NCBI GenBank assembly: GCA_038259825.1
Contig: JBBSOK010000050.1
Span: 1-20,713 of the forward strand
Length of the DNA: 20,713 nt
Reading direction: 5' to 3'
Origin: JBBSOK01 sp038259825
Lineage (GTDB): Bacteria; Bacteroidota; Bacteroidia; Flavobacteriales; Flavobacteriaceae
Each line of letters opens with the position of its first letter. Position 1 is the first letter of the stretch. Shown one piece after another: positions 15,526-20,713 of the stretch. Made by a program: the position numbers and the translations under genes. The notes under the pieces were generated by a model that saw nothing but the letters and a program-made list of their open reading frames with translations, did not search any database and was not told the DNA's origin.

Positions 15526-16476
15526 TTACTTCATTCCCTCAAAATAACTCTTTGGTGGCAAGACAGTAATTTCAACTCTTCTATTTAGCTGTTTATTTTC
15601 TTCTGTATCATTCGGCACTCTTGGTTTAGTTTCGCCATATGCATTAATTTCAAAATCGTATTTACCTTTATCTTTTAGAAGTTCTTCTAACTTTTCTAAA
15701 ACCGAATTACATCTATTTTTTGAAAGTCCAAGATTCATTTCTTCTTCACCATCGTTGTCCGTGAAACCTTCAATTAACAATGTTGCTTGATCAATTTGTG
15801 TTATTTGTGTAGATAGATCTTTTAAAGTTTTTTCTGCGGATTCTTTTACCTCGTATTTCGCCGAATCAAAAAGTACATCGGCATTAATAGTTAGTTTAAT
15901 TACACAGTTTATAGCTGCTATGGCGTCTATATCTGCGCCTGCACTTTTGCTATTACAAAGACTTTTAAGATCTGTAACCCTAACATAATAAAAAACTGTT
16001 TCTGTATCTATGTTCTCATCGCTGAGGTCTATTGAAGATTTTCCGCCAACAATTTTACCGGCATATAGCCAATTTACGCCATCCTTACTAACTTCAATAG
16101 TTGCAGTTTCTTTGCTGGGTCCAACTTCAAAAATAAATAGATCATCTCCCTTCAAATTCATAAAACCATTATTGGTAAACACAACAGTTAGGTAGCCTCC
16201 GCAACCTAAGGAAAGGAATTGTGCGTCTTCATATTTTTTATAATCGGGTTCATTTAAAGCCTGTTGGCTATCAGTAAATTTTTTGTAGGGTCGGGGATAG
16301 CCAATTTTGTTGCTAACTACACTGTCGGCAAAGGATATTTTACCCAATGGTAGATAGACTGAGCTCCCTTTATCTGTCTTAAAAATCTTTTGAAATTTAT
16401 CAATCTTCTTTTTTTGGCAGTATCCATTGGATGTTACCATTAACAGGAATGAGAATATGATGAGAAATTTATTCAA
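15526..16476 (-). CDS. OmpA-family protein (peptidoglycan-binding C-terminal domain)
   Basis: This 316-residue protein starts at a TTG codon. No in-frame ATG precedes it before an upstream stop, and the next ATG (Met13) would cut the signal peptide MNKFLIIFSFLLMVTSNGYCQ. Residues about 40-190 form a beta-rich surface domain with a discoidin-like core (SKDGVNWLYAGKI, SAGADIDAIAAI). Residues about 195-310 are an OmpA-like domain: INADVLFDSAKYEVKESAEK, LLIEGFTDNDGEEEMNLGLSKNRCNSV, and AYGETKPRVPN...NRRVEI, which bind peptidoglycan at the cell wall. It probably ties the outer surface to the wall. A one-mismatch box, TATATTCG, lies at 16498-16491. Confidence 0.9.
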   Translation of the reverse strand: MNKFLIIFSFLLMVTSNGYCQKKKIDKFQKIFKTDKGSSVYLPLGKISFADSVVSNKIGYPRPYKKFTDSQQALNEPDYKKYEDAQFLSLGCGGYLTVVFTNNGFMNLKGDDLFIFEVGPSKETATIEVSKDGVNWLYAGKIVGGKSSIDLSDENIDTETVFYYVRVTDLKSLCNSKSAGADIDAIAAINCVIKLTINADVLFDSAKYEVKESAEKTLKDLSTQITQIDQATLLIEGFTDNDGEEEMNLGLSKNRCNSVLEKLEELLKDKGKYDFEINAYGETKPRVPNDTEENKQLNRRVEITVLPPKSYFEGMK

Positions 16477-16523
16477 AAGATTTATTTATACGAATATACC
16501 TATAAGAAAGTATAGTTATAGTA

Positions 16524-16557
16524 TAAAAAAACGCCTTCAACTTAAATTGAAGGCGTT
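16524..16557 (-). terminator. Terminator after rplT
   Basis: An 11-bp stem pairs AACGCCTTCAA (16530-16540) with TTGAAGGCGTT (16547-16557) around a 6-nt loop. On the minus strand it is followed by a run of Ts. It closes the thrS-infC-rpmI-rplT unit, 26 bp past the rplT stop. Confidence 0.95.
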
Positions 16558-16583
16558 CTAGGCGAAATAAATAGGTTATTGTC

Positions 16584-16928
16584 TTACTTTACTTGGTTCA
16601 CGATCGCGGAAAAAGCATCTGGGTGATTCATTGCTAAATCTGCTAAAACTTTACGGTTTAGCCCAATTTCTTTTCCTTTAAGCGCGCCCATAAACTGAGA
16701 GTAGGACATACCATGTTGTCTTGCGCCCGCATTGATACGGGTAATCCACAAAGCTCTAAATGTTCTCTTTTTTGCACGACGGTCTCTGTAAGAATAAAGC
16801 ATTGCTTTATCAACAGCATTTTTTGCAACTGTCCATACGTTTTTACGTCTTCCAAAGAATCCTTTGGCTTGCTTCATCACCTTTTTTCTTCGGGCTCTTT
16901 TAGCAACTGAATTTACTGATCTTGGCAT
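16584..16928 (-). CDS. rplT: 50S ribosomal protein L20
   Basis: This 114-residue very basic protein is ribosomal protein L20, needed early in 50S assembly, where it binds 23S rRNA. Typical segments are MPRSVNSVAKRARRKKVMKQAKGF, RRAKKRTFRALWITRINAGAR and the C-terminal NRKVLADLAMNHPDAF. It is the last gene of the translation cluster. In E. coli and Bacillus, L20 represses its own operon by binding the leader; whether that occurs here is inference, but the 96-nt gap before it can form a stable fold. The gene ends with a strong terminator. Confidence 0.98.
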   Translation of the reverse strand: MPRSVNSVAKRARRKKVMKQAKGFFGRRKNVWTVAKNAVDKAMLYSYRDRRAKKRTFRALWITRINAGARQHGMSYSQFMGALKGKEIGLNRKVLADLAMNHPDAFSAIVNQVK

Positions 16929-17024
16929 AATTTTTAGTTTTTTGTTGCAGGCGATTCATTAATTTGAATACTTTAAAGCCTAGCTCCAGGGTTTAAATAA
17001 TTTGTTTTAACCGGTTAGGCAATA
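16929..17024 (-). promoter_or_regulatory. Structured rpmI-rplT intergenic leader
   Basis: The 96-nt gap is long for a ribosomal operon. An outer stem pairs GCCTA (16978-16982) with TAGGC (17016-17020). Inside it is a hairpin of 16990-16998 with 17004-17012 (one T/T mismatch). It could be an L20 autoregulatory site, by analogy with known L20 leaders, but no specific mimic of the 23S site can be demonstrated by eye. Confidence 0.4.
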
Positions 17025-17222
17025 CTACATTAAACGTAGCATTTGCTTAACATTGCTCATGTCTGCTTTATCCACAAGTGCATCGTGGGTTAAAGCTAAC
17101 TTGCGCTTCTTGCTTTTCTTTGTCAAAATATGACTTTTGAAAGCGTGCTTTCTCTTTATTTTTCCAGTACCGGTAAGCTTAAAACGCTTCTTAGCACTAG
17201 ATTTTGTTTTTTGTTTTGGCAT
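17025..17222 (-). CDS. rpmI: 50S ribosomal protein L35
   Basis: This 65-residue highly basic protein matches L35: MPKQKTKSSAKKRFKLTGTGKIKRKHAFKSHIL with many Lys/Arg, then KSKKRKL and a short helical tail (ADMSNVKQMLRLM). It belongs to the 50S subunit. It lies between infC (111 nt upstream) and rplT (96 nt downstream) on the same strand, the conserved infC-rpmI-rplT order. Length is normal for the family. It starts with ATG at 17222. Confidence 0.97.
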   Translation of the reverse strand: MPKQKTKSSAKKRFKLTGTGKIKRKHAFKSHILTKKSKKRKLALTHDALVDKADMSNVKQMLRLM

Positions 17223-17260
17223 TTTTTTAATTTTAATTATTTACTTCGCTTTATTTTTAA

Positions 17261-17284
17261 TTTCAAATCGAATTAAATTTGAAA
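17261..17284 (-). repeat. Inverted repeat in the infC-rpmI gap
   Basis: TTTCAAAT (17261-17268) and ATTTGAAA (17277-17284) form a perfect 8-bp AT-rich stem around an 8-nt loop, 39 bp before the rpmI start. Possible roles are a translation-control fold or an mRNA processing site. Confidence 0.35.
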
Positions 17285-17333
17285 ACTATTTTAATTCTAT
17301 AAAAATCAATATCGGATGAAATTGAAATGTTCT

Positions 17334-17888
17334 TTATTTTTTCTTAGGTGCAATAAACATAATCATACGCTTACCTTCTAACTTCGGCATTTGTTCAACT
17401 TTTCCAAACTCTTCAAGATCTCTTGCTAAACGAAGCAATAAGATTTCACCTTGATCCTTATAAATGATTGAACGCCCTTTAAAGAATACATACGCTTTTA
17501 ATTTTGCGCCGTCTTGTAAAAATTTTTCACCGTGCTTTTTCTTAAAATCGTAATCATGATCGTCCGTGTTTGGCCCGAATCTAATTTCTTTAATGGTAAC
17601 CTTTGAAGCTTTGGCTTTTAAAACCTTTTCACGCTTCTTTTGCTCGTAAACAAATTTTTTATAGTCTATGATTTTACAAACAGGTGGATTTGCATTTGGT
17701 GATATTTCTACAAGGTCTAGTTCTTGTTCAGCCGCTAAATCGCGAGCTGCTCTAAGAGCGTAAACGCCTACTTCAACATTATCACCAACTAGACGTACCT
17801 CCTCGGCCCTTATCTTCGCGTTTATGCGGTGTTGGTCTTCTTTAATGATCCTTGCCGGACCTCTACTTCTTTTTCTACGTATTGCTAT
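17334..17888 (-). CDS. infC: Translation initiation factor IF-3 with non-canonical AUA start
   Basis: The frame from 17334 reads a clear IF-3 of about 184 residues that binds the 30S subunit and checks start codons. Segments include RINAKIRAEEVRLVGDNVEV, ELDLVEISPNANPPVCKIID, IKEIRFGPNTDDHDYDFK, KLKAYVFFKGR and VEQMPKLEGKRMIMFIAPKKK. There is no ATG, GTG or TTG in frame upstream of this conserved part before a stop at 17901-17903. Three in-frame ATA codons lie at 17894, 17888 and 17882; starting at 17888 gives M-A-I-R-R-K, the typical IF-3 N-terminus, 16 nt past the thrS stop. E. coli infC uses AUU, allowing IF-3 to repress itself, so a rare start fits known biology. The exact start is inferred. 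Confidence 0.9.
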   Translation of the reverse strand: MAIRRKRSRGPARIIKEDQHRINAKIRAEEVRLVGDNVEVGVYALRAARDLAAEQELDLVEISPNANPPVCKIIDYKKFVYEQKKREKVLKAKASKVTIKEIRFGPNTDDHDYDFKKKHGEKFLQDGAKLKAYVFFKGRSIIYKDQGEILLLRLARDLEEFGKVEQMPKLEGKRMIMFIAPKKK

Positions 17889-17904
17889 GGCTATATAATT
17901 TTAA

Positions 17905-19851
17905 TTAAACTTTAAATTCTAATGTATTGTCTTTAATTTCTTTGTTAACGAGATTTGCAAAGGCTTCAATTGATAAAACGCCAATATCACCTTCTGTGTG
18001 TTTACGTACAGAAACCGTACCATCATTCTCTTCTTGCTCCCCAACAATCAGCATATATGGGATTTTATTCATTTCTGCCTCCCTAATTTTCTTACCAATT
18101 GTTTCACTTCTATCATCAACAAGGGCGCGAATTTCGTGAATTTCAAGCACATCTAAAACTTTTTGTGCATAATTTTCATATTTTTCGCTCAAACATAATA
18201 TGCTTACTTGTTCCGGCATCAACCAAAGGGGGAAGTTTCCGCCTGTATGTTCTAGTAATATTGCAATAAACCTTTCCATGCTTCCAAAAGGTGCGCGGTG
18301 TATCATTACGGGTCTATGCATCTCATTATCACTGCCTTTGTACTGTAATTCAAATCTTTCAGGAAGATTATAATCTACTTGAATAGTCCCCAACTGCCAG
18401 CTACGGCCTAGCGCATCTTTTACCATAAAATCCAATTTTGGACCGTAAAATGCAGCTTCGCCTTCAACAATATCATAATTTAGACCTTTATCTTCAGCAG
18501 CATTTATAATTGCTTTTTCAGCTTTATCCCAATTTTCTAGACTACCTATATATTTTTCTGGTTTATTTTTATCTCTGACAGATACTTGGGTGTAAAAATT
18601 TTCAAAACCTAATGATCCGAATACATAGAGTACAAGGTCTATAACGTTTTTGAACTCTTGATCCAACTGGTCTGGAGTACAAAATATATGTGCATCATCT
18701 TGGGTAAAACCTCTAACGCGTGTTAAGCCGTGTAGCTCACCACTTTGTTCATATCTGTATACAGTTCCAAATTCTGCAAATCGTTTTGGCAAATCTTTGT
18801 ATGACCACGGTTTGCTATTATAAATTTCACAATGGTGCGGACAGTTCATGGGTTTAAGCATAAACTCTTCGCCTTCCTTAGGCGTTTTTATAGGTTGAAA
18901 ACTGTCAGCCCCATATTTTGCAAAGTGTCCTGAAGTAACATAAAGTTCCTTCTGCCCGATATGTGGTGTAATAACCATTTCATAACCGGCTTTTTTCTGT
19001 GCTTTCTTCAAAAAGTTTTCAAGACGCTCGCGCAATGCTGCGCCTTTTGGAAGCCATAATGGTAGTCCTTGTCCAACTTTTTCAGAAAATGTGAATAGCT
19101 CAAGCTCTTTTCCTAATTTTCTATGGTCTCTTTTTTTTGCTTCCTCAAGAAGCTCTAAATATTCAGTAAGATCTTTTTGCTTTGGAAAGCTTACGCCGTA
19201 AATCCGGGTAAGTTGTTTGTTTTTCTCGTCGCCTCGCCAATATGCACCTGCAATGCTCATTAGTTTTACTGCCTTTACAATACCTGTATTTGGTATGTGG
19301 CCTCCGCGGCATAAATCTGTAAAAGTATCGTGATCACAGAATGTAATTGTACCGTCTTCAAGATTTTCGATCAACTCAATTTTATACTCGTTATGCTGTT
19401 TTTTATAATAATCCAAAGCATCGGATTTTGATGACTGTCTTAGAGAAAATTCGTGTTTTCCTCGAGCAATCTCTATCATTTTGTCTTCAACCTCTTTCAA
19501 GTCCTTTTCAACAATTGTTTTATCGCCAAAATCTACATCATAATAGAAACCATTATCAATAGCTGGCCCTATTGTAAGTTTTATACCTGGATACAAGACT
19601 TCCAATGCCTGCGCCAAAATGTGGGCAGAGCTATGCCAAAAAGCTTTCTTTCCAGCATCATCATTCCAAGTGTATAAAACCAAACTTCCGTCATTTGTAA
19701 GTGGGGTAGAGGTTTCAACCACAGCATCATTAAAAGAAGCAGAAATTACATTTCGTGCTAAACCTTCACTAATGCTTTTGGCAACATCCATTACTGTAGT
19801 GCCACTTTCAAAATTCTTTACACTTCCATCTGGTAAGGTAATCGCTATCAT
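17905..19851 (-). CDS. thrS: Threonyl-tRNA synthetase
   Basis: This 648-residue cytosolic enzyme joins threonine to tRNA-Thr. The N-terminal TGS domain (1-60, MIAITLPDGS) is followed by the editing domain with HSSAH (73-77) and CRGGH (181-185), which removes mischarged serine. The class II core has motif 2 around FGTVYRYEQSGELHGLTRVRGF (361-382). The zinc ligands would be C337 (NCPHH), H388 (DDAHIF) and the His of MIHRAPFG. The C-terminal anticodon-binding domain ends the protein. The ATG at 19851 is the start: an 11-codon extension from a TTG at 19884 would overlap the promoter box TATCTTTG (19881-19874). It heads the thrS-infC-rpmI-rplT cluster. Confidence 0.97.
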   Translation of the reverse strand: MIAITLPDGSVKNFESGTTVMDVAKSISEGLARNVISASFNDAVVETSTPLTNDGSLVLYTWNDDAGKKAFWHSSAHILAQALEVLYPGIKLTIGPAIDNGFYYDVDFGDKTIVEKDLKEVEDKMIEIARGKHEFSLRQSSKSDALDYYKKQHNEYKIELIENLEDGTITFCDHDTFTDLCRGGHIPNTGIVKAVKLMSIAGAYWRGDEKNKQLTRIYGVSFPKQKDLTEYLELLEEAKKRDHRKLGKELELFTFSEKVGQGLPLWLPKGAALRERLENFLKKAQKKAGYEMVITPHIGQKELYVTSGHFAKYGADSFQPIKTPKEGEEFMLKPMNCPHHCEIYNSKPWSYKDLPKRFAEFGTVYRYEQSGELHGLTRVRGFTQDDAHIFCTPDQLDQEFKNVIDLVLYVFGSLGFENFYTQVSVRDKNKPEKYIGSLENWDKAEKAIINAAEDKGLNYDIVEGEAAFYGPKLDFMVKDALGRSWQLGTIQVDYNLPERFELQYKGSDNEMHRPVMIHRAPFGSMERFIAILLEHTGGNFPLWLMPEQVSILCLSEKYENYAQKVLDVLEIHEIRALVDDRSETIGKKIREAEMNKIPYMLIVGEQEENDGTVSVRKHTEGDIGVLSIEAFANLVNKEIKDNTLEFKV

Positions 19852-19868
19852 ATATAATAAAAATTTTA

Positions 19869-19904
19869 GGGTGCAAAGATACAATGTGTTTAGTCGTTTC
19901 GCAA
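19869..19904 (-). promoter_or_regulatory. Promoter of thrS
   Basis: On the minus strand TTG (19904-19902) is followed after 20 nt by TATCTTTG (19881-19874), then CACCC (19873-19869). The start codon follows after only about 18 nt from the end of this motif. No long leader or T-box-like structure is visible between promoter and start. Confidence 0.8.
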
Positions 19905-20360
19905 TAATGTTTGCAACTCAAATACGCGAGCCATTATTATAAGTGAACCGTTCGAAATTATTTAGGCATTTTCCCTCATTGCAATTAATTGCATTGTCGA
20001 AAACCGTGCTGTCTTTAGTCGCTTTCCAATAGTTCACCCAAAGTAAGCAATTGGAAGAGTTCCAGCAATGGCTTAATCCCTAACGCAGTTTAACTTTAGT
20101 TTTATTTTATTTTATTGATGTTGTATTTAGGTTATAGCTTTTGAAGACTGACTATTGAATTATATATATTAATGTTTCCTTTTAATTTTGAAAACACTTC
20201 TAGTCGTCTATTCCTATGGTATTTTTGAAGTATTCGATTAAAGGCGATTATGGTGGTATTATATGAAGGTATAAATTATATAAATTTTTATTTCAAGCTA
20301 ACTGCATTCTTTTCAGCGTCTTGCAAAAAAGCATCAATTTTTATTTAAAATAAGTGTAAA
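19905..20360. other. Non-coding stretch between the thrS promoter and the tandem promoters
   Basis: No open frame of useful length is seen on either strand; the longest ATG frames are under 20 codons. One exact 14-bp palindrome, TGCAATTAATTGCA, lies at 19980-19993 and might be a protein-binding site. T-rich tracts occupy about 20095-20125. Otherwise I see nothing. Confidence 0.6.
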
Positions 20361-20365
20361 ATATG

Positions 20366-20401
20366 TTTGCGCAATTGAAAAAGGAATCTATCTTTGCACC
20401 C
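20366..20401 (+). promoter_or_regulatory. Tandem promoter P1 (putative rRNA operon)
   Basis: TTTG (20366-20369), a 19-nt spacer and TATCTTTG (20389-20396) form a full consensus, continuing as CACCC. The upstream TTTG is itself part of another exact -7 box, TATGTTTG (20362-20369), so a second overlapping start is possible. The next promoter repeats the same layout 115 bp downstream. Confidence 0.75.
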
Positions 20402-20523
20402 GCTAAAAAGAACAAATAATACTGTTCTAAGCAGCAAAATAAAAGCTCTTAAATTTTTTTGAAAATATTTTTTAAAAAGTATTGCAGATTAAAAAAAGAG
20501 TCTTACATTTGCACCCGCTAAAA
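20393..20523 (+). repeat. Direct repeat of the promoter start region
   Basis: The 16-mer TTTGCACCCGCTAAAA occurs at 20393-20408 and again at 20508-20523, covering the -7 box end and the expected transcription start of both promoters. The repeat reflects conserved initiation sequence rather than an unrelated duplication, because the flanking DNA differs. Confidence 0.9.
20482..20516 (+). promoter_or_regulatory. Tandem promoter P2 (putative rRNA operon)
   Basis: TTG (20482-20484), a 19-nt spacer and TACATTTG (20504-20511) match the consensus, followed by CACCC. An A/T tract lies just upstream. Its transcript would begin near 20518 and enter the structured leader. Confidence 0.75.
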
Positions 20524-20713
20524 GAATGAGTGACTATAAAACACGAGTTCGGATTGCGACACAAAGACAAATAAGTTCATTGAGATATTGAAATTGACAG
20601 CGTATGTATTCAACTGGAAACGGTTGGGTACTTACAGAGAAAACTAAACTAAGTAAGATTACCTGAGATTTTTAAGGAATGATAGGGATTATTTCTTTTT
20701 AGAGTATGGTCGC
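20524..20713 (+). other. Leader region of a probable rRNA operon (16S beyond the window)
   Basis: Downstream of two strong tandem promoters there is no start codon with a long frame. Instead a stable hairpin pairs 20602-20616 with 20621-20635 around a GAAA tetraloop (14 of 15 positions pair, including G-U). The segment AAGTTCATTGAGATATTG (20573-20590) resembles the conserved boxA-like stretch before 16S rRNA in flavobacteria. The 16S gene itself is not in the window, so rRNA is inferred; a tRNA array or other stable RNA is possible. Confidence 0.55.

Noticed and set aside
19852..19884. An N-terminal extension of ThrS starting at TTG 19884
   Set aside because: The extra codons read through the promoter box TATCTTTGCACCC, and ThrS proteins normally begin at MIxITLPDG, which starts at 19851.
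1..20713. CRISPR array, restriction-modification, toxin-antitoxin or retron system
   Set aside because: No regularly spaced repeats and no nuclease, methylase, toxin or reverse-transcriptase motifs were found; the partial gene and the small ORF near the integrase are too little evidence for a defence system.

Overview
The window looks like a chromosomal segment of a low-GC flavobacterium (Bacteroidota, Flavobacteriaceae-like). The evidence is the recurrent -7 promoter box TAnnTTTG, often with an upstream TTG about 19-20 nt away, AT-rich leaders without Shine-Dalgarno sites, and typical Bacteroidota protein forms: a two-gene transketolase, a zinc-site-less Tgt, an FKBP lipoprotein with Ca-binding repeats, and a flavobacterial YSLKH-type tyrosine recombinase. 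Genus cannot be fixed from the sequence.

Left end (1-2170): a probable integrated-element edge. It holds the 3' end of an unrecognised gene with unusually C-rich codon endings, a 59-aa small ORF, and an intact tyrosine recombinase whose start faces the 3' end of a tRNA-Lys(UUU) gene. A 34-bp near-palindrome lies between the recombinase start and the tRNA terminator. No second copy of the tRNA end is seen, so the other element border is outside the window or degenerate.

Middle (2300-16480): ordinary housekeeping genes. aroK is followed tail-to-tail by an hslR / PyrR-like pair. Next come an FKBP lipoprotein, the split transketolase, a TM2-domain protein, a secreted hypothetical protein, an operon-like run tgt / LptF-LptG permease / EamA transporter, accA, dnaB, a secreted amidotransferase-like protein and an OmpA-family protein. 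Most convergent junctions have clear hairpin terminators.

Right end (16520-20713): the classical translation cluster thrS-infC-rpmI-rplT on the minus strand, ending in a strong terminator. infC has no ATG, GTG or TTG start; its reading frame only fits initiation at an AUA codon. Upstream of thrS is an ~860-nt stretch without a gene. Its right part carries two tandem near-perfect promoters with an identical 16-nt start region and a highly structured leader running off the window, most likely the leader of an rRNA operon.

I do not see a convincing new defence or mobile system. The best observations are: the AUA start of infC; an extended promoter motif TAnnTTTGCACCC shared by the tRNA, thrS and both putative rRNA promoters but not by the metabolic ones; an SSB-like acidic tip on DnaB; the palindrome at the integrase-tRNA junction; and structured leaders in the rpmI-rplT region.
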